Assembly (NCBI RefSeq): GCF_001188955.3
Contig: NZ_JPRF03000097.1
Span: 1 to 64,000, forward strand
Length of the DNA: 64,000 nucleotides
Source: Kitasatospora aureofaciens
GTDB taxonomy: Bacteria > Actinomycetota > Actinomycetes > Streptomycetales > Streptomycetaceae
Direction: 5' to 3'
Both the position numbers and the translations under genes were made by a program. Shown here one piece after another: positions 40,859 through 48,195 of the stretch (positions within the stretch are counted from its first letter, which is position 1; every line of letters begins with the position of its first letter). The notes beneath the pieces are model-generated. The model was not told the origin of the DNA and did not search any database. It saw only the letters and a program-made list of their open reading frames with translations.

Positions 40859-41389
40859 ATGGCAGCGGCAGGACCGGGCAGCGGCGGGGTCGTGAGTGTG
40901 CACCGCCTCCACCGCTACGTCCCGATGGTGGTCTGGAAGTGGACCGGCTACACCCTGGTGCTGCTCTTCTGGCTGCTGATGTACAACGGCATCTGGTGGC
41001 AGGGGCTGGTGGTGGACGCCGTGGTGCTCGGCGGCCTCCTGGTCGCCGGACAGATCCCGCCGGGCCTGGGCCTACGGGCCGTCGAGGTGCGTCCGGAGGG
41101 CCTGCGGCTGTGTTCCGCGAACGAAGCGGAGTCGGTGCTGCTCGGCTGGGCCGACATCCTGGACGTCAGCTACGTCCCCGGCCGCGTCGACTCGCACCGC
41201 AGCGGCGGCCGGGAACACGTGACGCGTCACCACGCGGCGGTGGCCCTGCTGATCCGCGACCAGCCGGAGCCGCTGCTCCTCGTCCACGTGCGTCGGCCAC
41301 AGCAGCTGGCGGTGGCGATCGCGACCCACGTCGCCACGGCCCGCGCCAGGGCGGCCGGGCTGGAACGTCGCGATCCTGAGGATGCCTGA
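40859..41389 (+). CDS. PH-like-domain membrane protein
   Basis: 176 residues after TTGGGGGAG. One hydrophobic hairpin (WKWTGYTLVLLFWLLMYNGI, LVVDAVVLGGLLVAGQI) near the N-terminus, then a soluble beta-rich region (VEVRPEGLRLCSANEAESVL, WADILDVSYVP, LLLVHVRRPQQLAVAIATHV) resembling bacterial PH domains. Likely anchored on the inner side of the membrane. Controlled by the tandem palindromes directly upstream. Function unknown. Confidence 0.7.
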   Translation: MAAAGPGSGGVVSVHRLHRYVPMVVWKWTGYTLVLLFWLLMYNGIWWQGLVVDAVVLGGLLVAGQIPPGLGLRAVEVRPEGLRLCSANEAESVLLGWADILDVSYVPGRVDSHRSGGREHVTRHHAAVALLIRDQPEPLLLVHVRRPQQLAVAIATHVATARARAAGLERRDPEDA

Positions 41390-41442
41390 CCCGCGTGCGG
41401 GCGCCGGCTGGAGAACCCGGATCCGAGCGCCACGAACACGGC

Positions 41443-41471
41443 GGCCGGGCCCCGCAGTGCGGAGCCCGGCC
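41443..41471. terminator. hairpin between convergent genes
   Basis: GGCCGGGC-C-CCGCA pairs with TGCGG-A-GCCCGGCC with one internal C/A mismatch and a one-base apex. It lies between the stops at 41389 and 41483. Confidence 0.7.
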
Positions 41472-41482
41472 CGTACGAGGTG

Positions 41483-41854
41483 TTACTGGTCGGAGTAGCT
41501 GAGGTCGCCCACCGTCCAACTGCTGACGTCGGAGATGGCGATGCGGTACATGCCCCCGGTGTGGGGCAGACCGAAACTGCCTTGCAGGATGCGGGCGACG
41601 TGCAGGTGCAGGTGGGTGGGCCGGGAGGCGGGCGGAGCCGTGTCGGCGGCGGACGTCTCGAAGAGTGTGGCGAAGGGCTTCAAGTGGTCCGAAGCGGCGA
41701 GGACTTCGGCCACCCGTTCGTGCCACAGGCGTTCCGGCGCCAAACGGCCGGTGATGACTGCCCCCGGAACCACCACGGTCAGGGGCATCTGGTTGCTGCG
41801 CTCGGACTCCACCATTGCGGCGATGTCGACGAGCAGCGCATCAGGGTTCGACAT
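41483..41854 (-). CDS. GvpU-like hypothetical protein
   Basis: 123 residues, soluble. MPLTVVVPGAVITGRLAPER and HLHLHVARI followed by YRIAISDVSSWTVGDLSY recall the layout of gas-vesicle accessory protein GvpU, in which a short strand pair precedes an HLK-type motif and a final strand. The similarity is judged by eye only; no other gvp gene is in the window, so the role in gas vesicles is doubtful. Divergent from the cold-shock gene. Confidence 0.5.
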   Translation of the reverse strand: MSNPDALLVDIAAMVESERSNQMPLTVVVPGAVITGRLAPERLWHERVAEVLAASDHLKPFATLFETSAADTAPPASRPTHLHLHVARILQGSFGLPHTGGMYRIAISDVSSWTVGDLSYSDQ

Positions 41855-42025
41855 GGACCCGAGAATAGTGCCCCCGGGGGCCGGGCGGACCAGGACCCTG
41901 CTGAGACGGCCGTCCTGGCGCTCAAAGTTCGGACAGCCGGGAATTCATTCATTCCGGACGACACGCGCCGGGAGCGCGGGCGCGCGACATTCCGGCGGTT
42001 CCCAGCGCGACGGGCGGCGGCCTGC

Positions 42026-42031
42026 TACAGT
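42026..42031 (+). promoter_or_regulatory. -10 element TACAGT of the cold-shock gene
   Basis: TACAGT lies 160 bases upstream of the csp ATG and directly upstream of the leader hairpin. It predicts a 5' leader of about 150 bases, typical for cold-shock mRNAs. No clear -35. Confidence 0.45.
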
Positions 42032-42068
42032 CGAGTCAGTTGCAGTAGTGGTTCCCATGAACTTTGTG

Positions 42069-42101
42069 TGCGCCTGCTGACGTATCGCAGGCGCATTTTT
42101 T
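42069..42101 (+). terminator. intrinsic terminator in the csp leader (attenuator)
   Basis: TGCGCCTGC (42069-42077), loop of nine bases, exact complement GCAGGCGCA (42087-42095), then six T residues. This is a textbook rho-independent terminator, rare in this GC-rich genome. No plus-strand gene ends just upstream, so it most likely ends transcripts started at the csp promoter unless read through. Confidence 0.75.
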
Positions 42102-42191
42102 GTTCCCCGGCTCTTTCCCGGTGGGCACTCCATGCGGTGACTCGAAGCTCGCACGGTGCGTGCTTCGGATGGGCCCTTGAAGGAGATACAA

Positions 42192-42395
42192 ATGGCTAAT
42201 GGCACTGTGAAGTGGTTCAACTCGGAGAAGGGCTTCGGCTTCATCGAGCAGGAGGGTGGCGGCCCCGACGTCTTCGCCCACTACTCGAACATCAACGCCA
42301 ACGGCTTCCGTGAGCTGCTCGAGGGCCAGAAGGTCGAGTTCGACGTCACCCAGGGCCAGAAGGGCCCGCAGGCCGAGAACATCCGCCCGCTGTAG
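42192..42395 (+). CDS. csp: cold-shock protein, CspA family
   Basis: 67 residues after AAGGAGATACAA. OB-fold RNA-binding protein with RNP1 KGFGFIEQE and RNP2 VFAHYSNI; NGTVKWFNSEKGFGF is the family signature. Acts as an RNA chaperone at low temperature or in general growth. The promoter, leader with terminator-like hairpin and strong ribosome-binding site suggest RNA-level control. Confidence 0.97.
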   Translation: MANGTVKWFNSEKGFGFIEQEGGGPDVFAHYSNINANGFRELLEGQKVEFDVTQGQKGPQAENIRPL

Positions 42396-42427
42396 TTCTT
42401 CTGCCACGGCACTCGCCCAGCAGTGAG

Positions 42428-42459
42428 GGGCCCGCACCGCGCAAACGCGGTGCGGGCCC
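42428..42459. terminator. perfect 14-bp hairpin between csp and usp
   Basis: GGGCCCGCACCGCG (42428-42441), loop CAAA, exact complement (42446-42459), then TTT. It lies 32 bases after the csp stop and abuts the convergent usp stop at 42462; bidirectional. Confidence 0.9.
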
Positions 42460-42461
42460 TT

Positions 42462-42953
42462 TCAGCGCTGTGGACCCGGCGGGGGCGGGAGGGTGTCGGC
42501 GCCGGGTGCGGGTTCCGGCCAGACCAGCAGCACGGGGCAGGGGGCGTGGTCGACGACGAAGCGGGTGGCGGGGCCGAGGCTGTGCGGCCCGAGCCGGGTG
42601 CGGTCGCCGTCGCGGGCCAGGACCAGCAGTTCGGCCCCCTCGGCCACCGCGACGACCTCCCGCTCGGTACGGCCGGCGCGTTCCAGACGGGTGCAGGGCC
42701 GCCCGAACCTTTCCACCGCAGCGTCGAGGAGCTGCCGGGCGGAGGCGTCGGCCAGGTGCCCCACCCGGTCACCGGGGTCACGCTCGCGGTGGCCGCGCCC
42801 GAGCAGCCCGGCGAAGGCGCCGTGTGCGAGGCCCGGGACGTCCCGGTCGCTCACATGGAGCAACACGACCTGCGCATCCTGCGGCGCATGGGTGCGGGCG
42901 GCATCGACGCAGGCGGGCCAGGTGCCCTCGGTGATCCAGACGACGACCGTCAC
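42462..42953 (-). CDS. universal stress protein-like
   Basis: 163 residues, GTG after GAGGA. UspA fold visible as VVVWITEGTWPACVDAARTH, VVLLHVSD, AEGAELLVLARDGDRTRLGP and FVVDHAPCPVLLVWPEP. The ATP-binding G-x2-G-x9-G-S/T pattern is only partly kept (RLGPHSLGPATR), so it may not bind ATP. Thirteen bases downstream of the transporter stop: one transcript, the usual arrangement of small Usp proteins with transporters. Confidence 0.8.
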   Translation of the reverse strand: MTVVVWITEGTWPACVDAARTHAPQDAQVVLLHVSDRDVPGLAHGAFAGLLGRGHRERDPGDRVGHLADASARQLLDAAVERFGRPCTRLERAGRTEREVVAVAEGAELLVLARDGDRTRLGPHSLGPATRFVVDHAPCPVLLVWPEPAPGADTLPPPPGPQR

Positions 42954-42966
42954 GGGCCCGTCCTCC

Positions 42967-44223
42967 TCACGTTCCGACGATCTGCAGGGACCCCCACAGT
43001 GCCACCACGGCCAGCGTCAGCGCAGCGGGCACGACCAGCAGCCCGAGCCGGGTGAACTCGCCCAGCCCGACCTCGGCGTCGTGTTCGCGCACGATGCGCC
43101 GCCACAGCAGGGTGGCCAGCGACCCGGCGTAGGTCAGGTTGGGGCCGATGTTCACCCCGAGCAGCACCGCCAGGACGGCCCCCGCCCCGGAGGGGACGGC
43201 CAGCGGGAGCAGGACGAGAGTGGCCGGCAGGTTGTTGATGACGTTCGCCAGGACGGCGGCCAGCACCGCGACCCCGAGCAGGGCGGGCAGCGAGGTGCCG
43301 TGCGGGACGAGGTGCCCGAGCGCGGAGGCCAGCCCGTTGTCGACCACCGCCCGCACCACGACGCCGAGCGCCAGGACGAAGGCCAGGAACGGCACGGCGG
43401 CAGAGCGCACGATCGCGGCCGGGGTGGTGCGGCGCCGGGCGAGCGCCCGCACGGCGAGCACCAGGGCGCCCGCCAGCGCCGCCCAGGCCGGATCGATCCC
43501 GACCGTCGAGGTCAGCACGAACCCGGCGAGCGTGCCCGCCACCGTGACCAGCGCGAACAGCGGCATCTCCGGCGCCCCCGCCCCGCCCGGGGACGGGGCG
43601 CCCGCCTCCAGGTCGGCGGCGAAGAACCGGCGCAGCACCACGTACTCCACGCCGATGGCCACCAGCCACGGCAGCACCATCAGCGCCGCGAACCGGGTGA
43701 AGCTCAGCCCGCTGGCGGCGAAGGCCAGCAGGTTCGTCAGGTTGGAGACCGGCAGCAGCAGCGAGGCGGTGTTCGACAGATGCGTGCAGGCGTACAGGTG
43801 CGGCTTCGGGCGGGCCCCCAGCCGGGCCGCCGTCGCGAACACCACCGGCGTCAGCAGCACCACCGTGGCGTCCAGACTCAGCACGGCCGTGATCACCGAC
43901 GCAGCCGCGAACACCTGAACCAGCAGCCGCCGCGGACTCCCGGCCGACGTCCGGGCCATCCACGCCCCGCAGGCCTGGAACAGCCCCTCGTCGTCGCACA
44001 GCTGCGCCAGCACCAGCACCGCCGCCAGGAACCCGATCACCGGCCCCAGCCGCTGCGCCTCGGCCAGTGCGTGCGCCGGAGAGATAGCGCCGGTGGCCAC
44101 CACCAGCCCCGCAGCCGGTACGGCGACCACCGCCTCCGGCCACCCCCACGGCCGCACCACCGCACCCACCAGTACCAGCACCAGCAATCCGACGGACAGC
44201 GCCTCGGCGATCGACGTACTCAG
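42967..44223 (-). CDS. ArsB/NhaD-type ion transporter, probable CTG start
   Basis: 418 residues if it starts at CTG 44223, seven bases after a good GAGGAG; this restores the family-like opening STSIAEALSVGLLVLVLVG. The first ATG/GTG/TTG candidate is TTG 44187, without a ribosome-binding site, and would cut into helix 1. Ten to eleven helices of the ion-transporter superfamily: LSLDATVVLLTPVVFATAAR, LSNTASLLLPVSNLTNLLAF, NVINNLPATLVLLPLAVP and VNIGPNLTYAGSLATLLWRR. Probably exports arsenite or exchanges Na+/H+. Confidence 0.82.
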   Translation of the reverse strand: MSTSIAEALSVGLLVLVLVGAVVRPWGWPEAVVAVPAAGLVVATGAISPAHALAEAQRLGPVIGFLAAVLVLAQLCDDEGLFQACGAWMARTSAGSPRRLLVQVFAAASVITAVLSLDATVVLLTPVVFATAARLGARPKPHLYACTHLSNTASLLLPVSNLTNLLAFAASGLSFTRFAALMVLPWLVAIGVEYVVLRRFFAADLEAGAPSPGGAGAPEMPLFALVTVAGTLAGFVLTSTVGIDPAWAALAGALVLAVRALARRRTTPAAIVRSAAVPFLAFVLALGVVVRAVVDNGLASALGHLVPHGTSLPALLGVAVLAAVLANVINNLPATLVLLPLAVPSGAGAVLAVLLGVNIGPNLTYAGSLATLLWRRIVREHDAEVGLGEFTRLGLLVVPAALTLAVVALWGSLQIVGT

Positions 44224-44536
44224 GGCCTTGCTCCTCGCGGCTGGGGGTGACGGTAGCCCCTATCGAACCAGATCCGAACCGAACCGGAGAGCCACGGCGG
44301 GCGCCCGGCCGCATCCCCGGGCTCACGCGTGCGTTCGTACGGCTTCCCGGGTGGCGCCCCAGGAGGCGAGCAGGCGCAGGCCTCCCCCGACCGTACGGCG
44401 TTCCGGGCCCGGAAGGGATGTACTGCCGGTACACCCCTCGCTGGTGACTCGCTGCGCGCCCCGGGAGCGGGTTCCCTGGAAGGCAGAGGGCGAGCAGTGC
44501 GCCGCCCGGCCCCGTGATGCGAAGGAATCCCCACTC

Positions 44537-45553
44537 ATGCGCGGAACAGTGATCCACGGCCCCGGCGACATCCGCCTGGAGACCCTGGACGACCCGAAGA
44601 TCCTCCACCCCACCGACGCGGTCATCCGCACCGCCCTGACCTGCGTGTGCGGCTCCGACCTGTGGCCGTACCGCGGCGTGGACACCGTCGCCGGACCGAG
44701 TCCGATGGGGCACGAGTACGTCGGCTTCGTCGAGGAGGTCGGCAGCGAGGTCACCGGGCTGCGGCCCGGCCAGTTCGTCGTCGGCTCCTTCGCCACCTCG
44801 GACAACACCTGCCCGAACTGCCGCAACGGCTTCACGTCGAACTGCCTGCACCGCGAGTTCATGAGCACCTGCCAGGCCGACTACGTGCGCATCCCCAACG
44901 CCCAGGGCACCCTGGTCGCCACCGAAGAGGTGCCCGGCGAGGAGTACTGGCCGGGTCTGCTGGCCGTCTCCGACGTGATGGGTACCGGCTGGTGGGCCGC
45001 CGACGCCGCCGAGGTCAAGCCCGGCTCGACCGCCGTGGTGGTCGGCGACGGCGCGGTGGGCCTGTGCGGGGTGATCGCCGCCAAGGCGATGGGCGCGGAG
45101 CGGATCATCGCGATGAGCCGCCACGAATCCCGGCAGCGGCTGGCCCGGGAGTTCGGCGCCACCGACCTCGTCACCGAGCGCGGCGAGGAGGGAGTGGCCC
45201 GGATCAGGCAGCTGACCGACGGCATCGGCGCCGACAGCGTGCTGGAGTGCGTGGGCACCGCCGAAGCCATGCAGCAGGCCCTGCGCTCCGCCCGGCCCGG
45301 CGGCAACGTCGGCTTCGTCGGCGTGCCGCACGGCGTCGCCGTCGACGGGCAGGAGCTGTTCTTCTCCCACGTCGGCCTGCGCGGCGGCCCGGCGCCCGTC
45401 CGCCGCTACCTGCCCGACCTGATCGACCACGTCCTCACCCGCCGGATCGACCCGGGCAAGGTCTTCGACCTCACCCTGCCCCTGGAGCAGGTCGCCGAGG
45501 GGTACCGGGCGATGGACGAGCGCCGCGCCGTCAAGGCCCTCCTCAAGCCCTGA
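44537..45553 (+). CDS. zinc-dependent alcohol dehydrogenase
   Basis: 338 residues after GAAGGAA. Catalytic zinc Cys in CVCGSDLWPYRG, GHEYVGFVEEVG; structural-zinc lobe CPNCRNGFTSNC has three Cys where four are usual. NAD(P)-binding VVGDGAVGLCGVIAAKAMGA. Subgroup commonly found beside a small cupin protein in Streptomyces; here that cupin is reduced to 25 codons. Oxidises an alcohol or reduces an aldehyde; substrate unknown. Confidence 0.92.
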   Translation: MRGTVIHGPGDIRLETLDDPKILHPTDAVIRTALTCVCGSDLWPYRGVDTVAGPSPMGHEYVGFVEEVGSEVTGLRPGQFVVGSFATSDNTCPNCRNGFTSNCLHREFMSTCQADYVRIPNAQGTLVATEEVPGEEYWPGLLAVSDVMGTGWWAADAAEVKPGSTAVVVGDGAVGLCGVIAAKAMGAERIIAMSRHESRQRLAREFGATDLVTERGEEGVARIRQLTDGIGADSVLECVGTAEAMQQALRSARPGGNVGFVGVPHGVAVDGQELFFSHVGLRGGPAPVRRYLPDLIDHVLTRRIDPGKVFDLTLPLEQVAEGYRAMDERRAVKALLKP

Positions 45554-45579
45554 ACCCGGTCACCCGGAAAGGCAGCCCC

Positions 45580-45657
45580 ATGGAACTCATCGAACCCCAA
45601 CCCACCAGCAAGGCCCCCGCCGACTGGTTCACCGGCGACGGCCATGCCACGGCGTAG
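45580..45657 (+). pseudogene. truncated cupin, 25 codons
   Basis: ATG 45580 after GGAAAGG. Reads MELIEPQPTSKAPADWFTGD, the conserved N-terminus of cupin proteins that follow such alcohol dehydrogenases, then five unrelated residues and a stop (TAG 45655). The remaining about 100 residues of the cupin barrel are absent in all frames, so this is a gene stump. A 16-bp direct repeat (TGACCTTCGCCACCCC at 45687 and 45710) lies just downstream. Confidence 0.7.
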
Positions 45658-45793
45658 GGACCGACAACATCCCTGCCGGCCTCTTCTGACCTTCGCCACC
45701 CCGGGTTCTTGACCTTCGCCACCCCTGACCCGTACAGAACTGTGTCGTACCCGCAGCAGATGTGAGGTCACACCAGGCGCATCGTCGTACCTA

Positions 45794-45822
45794 TTCACCG
45801 GTGGTCGGGTGCCTATTACAGT
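45794..45822 (+). promoter_or_regulatory. sigma-70-like promoter of the RiPP-like locus
   Basis: TTCACC (45794-45799), 17-bp spacer, TACAGT (45817-45822). Predicts transcription start near 45829, 74 bases before the precursor ATG. Confidence 0.5.
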
Positions 45823-45835
45823 GACCTGGCGTGCA

Positions 45836-45864
45836 AGCCCGGACGCCCTGTGGACGTCCGGGCT
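45836..45864 (+). promoter_or_regulatory. leader hairpin before the precursor gene
   Basis: AGCCCGGACG (45836-45845), nine-base loop, exact complement CGTCCGGGCT (45855-45864). It forms at the very 5' end of the predicted mRNA, possibly stabilising or gating it. No U-tract. Confidence 0.5.
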
Positions 45865-45902
45865 GCTGCGCGCCCTGGCCTGTGGGAGAGGAGGTGACCA
45901 CG

Positions 45903-46055
45903 ATGCAGATCACCAAGACCGTGATGAGCAGCGGGACTTCGAACTCGGCTCCGCGGATCGACGCCCCGCCGGCGTACCGGATCGACGCGCCACCGGCGTA
46001 CCGGATCGACGCTCCGCCGTCCCGGGTTGACTCGTCCGCCGAACGGGACAGCTGA
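45903..46055 (+). CDS. RiPP-precursor-like peptide with three RIDAPP repeats
   Basis: 50 residues after GAGGAGGTGA. Leader-like MQITKTVMSSGTSNSAP, then RIDAPPAY (18-25), RIDAPPAY (26-33), RIDAPPSR (34-41), and tail VDSSAERDS. Units 1 and 2 differ at two bases, both synonymous (GCC/GCG, CCG/CCA), suggesting selection on the peptide. Followed by remnants of a radical-SAM RiPP maturase and a DUF5825-like gene, so a multi-core precursor is the natural inference. Cores rich in Ile, Asp, Pro, Tyr offer methylation or crosslink sites. A GTG at 45831 would give a 74-residue form. Confidence 0.6.
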   Translation: MQITKTVMSSGTSNSAPRIDAPPAYRIDAPPAYRIDAPPSRVDSSAERDS

Positions 46056-46132
46056 GCCCACGCCGAGACAGACCTATCGACGGTCGGGGCCCCACCACAC
46101 CAGGGCCCCGGCCCGACGCGGGGGAGCGGAAC

Positions 46133-46410
46133 TTGAGGCTGAGCCTGGTGTCGATGCCCTGGCAACTGCTGGAGCTGCCCTCGCTGGCGATCGGCATCCT
46201 GCGCCGCTGCGTGGCACGGACCCGGCCGGAAGCCGAGGTCACCGAGGTGCACGCGGCGATGGACTGGGCCGCGTTCCTGCTCGCCGAGAGCGGTGGGGCC
46301 CGGTGCTGGCGGGATTGCGGGAGCGCGGGCTCGTCTACTGCGACGGGGAGCAGGTCGTGGCACTGGCGGTGCGCGACCTCCCGGTCACGTCCTGGGCGGG
46401 AGCCGAGTGA
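46133..46410 (+). pseudogene. collapsed RiPP-maturation radical SAM C-methyltransferase
   Basis: TTG 46133 after GGGGGAG starts RLSLVSMPWQLLELPSLAIG then ILRRC, and VHAAMDWAAFLLAES: the B12-binding N-terminus of RiPP maturation radical SAM proteins. About 50 codons in, the frame shifts near 46285-46300 and continues in another frame as PVLAGLRERGLVYCDGEQVV then ALAVRDLP, the typical C-terminus, ending at TGA 46408. The whole radical SAM core with its Cx3Cx2C cluster (some 500 residues) is missing. An internal deletion is the simplest explanation. Confidence 0.7.
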
Positions 46411-46975
46411 ACGCGGTGGTCGGCGATCGGGCGGCAGACCTGTTCCGCAGGCACGATCCGGGGTACGGCGCCACGGTGGAGGGCGGCTTCATCGTCGTGC
46501 ACGAGGAGGTCGAGTGGGGCGGGGACGACCCGCTGGCCACGTTGTCGTTCCTGAGGTTCCTGCAGGTTGCGCTGGAGGAAGGCGTGGCGGTCCGTTGGGC
46601 GGCGTCGGGGGGTGGTGAACTCGACACCGCACCGCTGCACCACCTCTGGCCGCCGAGCAGGATCGCCGGGCTCCGGCCGAGCCGTGGGAGGAGGCGTTCC
46701 GGTACGGGCTGTGCTACTTCAGGCGGGGTCCGGGCTTCATCACGATCAAGGACGCCAGGGCGGAGAACGACATCCACCTGACGCTCGACCACCCCGACCT
46801 GATCGCGACCTTCATGGCCGGACGCACTCCACTACCGGCAGAACAACTCACCGCGACGCAGCGCGAGGCGGTCCGCCTGCTCACCGCGGAGAACCTGATG
46901 TACCGCGTTGGCGATTTGCTACTGACCCTGCCCACCCACATGCGCCGCTGGCCCGTACCGTTCAGCGCGGTGTAG
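46407..46975 (+). pseudogene. DUF5825-like RiPP partner, frameshifted
   Basis: GTG 46407 overlaps the previous stop (GTGA). First frame: EGGFIVVHEEVEWGGDDPLA, TLSFLRFLQVALEEGVAVRW, LHHLWPPSRIAG. Around 46665-46679 the reading moves to another frame: EPWEEAFRYGLCYFRRGPGF, ITIKDARAENDIHLTL, ending at TAG 46973. I recall this pattern from DUF5825 proteins next to RiPP radical SAM methyltransferases. If the shift is real the protein is split; its intact version would be about 189 residues. Confidence 0.65.
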
Positions 46976-46985
46976 GCCTCTACGC

Positions 46986-47020
46986 CAACGGCCCACCATC
47001 AGGAAGGTGGTGGGCCGTTG
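46986..47020 (+). terminator. perfect 13-bp hairpin after the RiPP-like locus
   Basis: CAACGGCCCACCA (46986-46998), nine-base loop, exact complement (47008-47020), ten bases past the DUF5825-like stop. Marks the end of the precursor-maturase-DUF5825 transcript. Confidence 0.8.
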
Positions 47021-47187
47021 GGGGAGTTCGGATCAGACCTCGGTGGTGGCGGCGAACGTTACTCAGGGGCGACAAGCTCCCCGTCCTCCCCACCAAGCTA
47101 GGACCTCAAGTGTGGTTGAGGTCAAGGTCCCGACGCTGCCGCCACGAGATGACAGGAGGGCCCGGCCGACGCGATCCGCTGACTCGA

Positions 47188-47643
47188 CTACCGCGCGTCG
47201 GGTTCGAGTACGAAGACCGGGATCTCGCGGTGGGCCTTCTCCTGGTACTCGGCGTACGGCGGGTACGCGGCGACCGCGCGCTGCCACCACTGGTCCTTCT
47301 CCTCGCCGGTGAGCTCACGGGCCGTCATGGCTCGGCGCTCGGCGCCGTCCTGGAGATCCACGTGCGGGTCGGCCTTGAGGTTGAAGTACCAGACGGGGTG
47401 GTGCGGGAAGCCGCCCTTCGAGGCCACCGCCGCGTACCGCCCCTCGTGCTCCACGCGCATCAGGGGAACCTTGCGGATCTTGCCGCTCTTCGCGCCGCGC
47501 ATCGTGACGATGACGACCGGCAGGCCCGTGTCCCGGAGCGTGGCGCCCTGGGTGCCACCCGAACTCTCGTACAGCTCGACCTGTTCGCGGACCCACTGCG
47601 CCGGACTCGGCTCGTACTCGCCCTCAAGCGGCACCGCATTCAC
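47188..47643 (-). CDS. deazaflavin (F420)-dependent nitroreductase family protein
   Basis: 151 residues, GTG start. DDN/Rv3547 split-barrel: GLPVVIVTMRGAKSGKIRKV with PLMRVEHEGRYAAVASKGG, then HPVWYFNLKADPHVDLQDGA. These enzymes reduce quinones or nitro compounds with F420H2. The ribosome-binding site is weak (GATGGG). Transcribed toward the RiPP-like locus; 167 bp of empty DNA separate them. Confidence 0.9.
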   Translation of the reverse strand: MNAVPLEGEYEPSPAQWVREQVELYESSGGTQGATLRDTGLPVVIVTMRGAKSGKIRKVPLMRVEHEGRYAAVASKGGFPHHPVWYFNLKADPHVDLQDGAERRAMTARELTGEEKDQWWQRAVAAYPPYAEYQEKAHREIPVFVLEPDAR

Positions 47644-47709
47644 CCCATCGCTCGTGTACCGAATGCCTGGAGACGGGTCGACAGTACCCGGGCGCCCCCG
47701 GCAGACGCC

Positions 47710-48141
47710 TCAGGTCGTGGCCTCGGTGCCGGTGAGCGCGTCGCCCATGCGCTCGTCGTAGCCGGTGGCGGGGTCGACGACGCGGCCGGCGGCCCACCAG
47801 TTCTCCCGGGCCGTTTCGTTGATCGTCATCAGGATGTCCTCCTCCGGGACGTCCGCGAACAACCGCAGGCTGTCGACGATCGCCCGGAAGAGTTCGGCCT
47901 TCTGTTCGGCGGTGCGGTGGTTGATGGAGATCTGGACGAACATGGCGCGCTCGCTGCGGCGCAGGCCGAACACGACCGGCTGCATCTGGAAGTTCTCGGG
48001 CTGGACCTCGTGGATGACGTGGAACTGGTCGTCCTGGGGAACCTTCAGCACGTCGACCATGGCCTTGTGGATGCCCAGGGAAACGTTCCGGCGGTGCTCG
48101 GCGGTGGTGCCCTGGCGCAGGTAGATGTTGATCAGAGGCAT
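47710..48141 (-). CDS. tautomerase family protein
   Basis: 143 residues starting MPLINIYLRQGTTAEHRRNV, with the catalytic Pro exposed after Met removal. The repeated beta-alpha-beta unit recurs as AMFVQISINHRTAEQKAELF, as in fused two-unit 4-oxalocrotonate tautomerase relatives. EDILMTINETARENWW is family-typical. Divergent from the LysR gene, which probably controls it. Confidence 0.88.
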   Translation of the reverse strand: MPLINIYLRQGTTAEHRRNVSLGIHKAMVDVLKVPQDDQFHVIHEVQPENFQMQPVVFGLRRSERAMFVQISINHRTAEQKAELFRAIVDSLRLFADVPEEDILMTINETARENWWAAGRVVDPATGYDERMGDALTGTEATT

Positions 48142-48195
48142 GTTCTGTTGCCTTCCTTCCGTTTTCCTGCCCTCACGCTAGGAAGGCGACGGGCC

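Noticed and set aside
41483..41854. Gas vesicle cluster suggested by a GvpU-like protein
   Set aside because: No GvpA, GvpF, GvpN or other gas vesicle gene occurs nearby; resemblance is weak and judged by eye.
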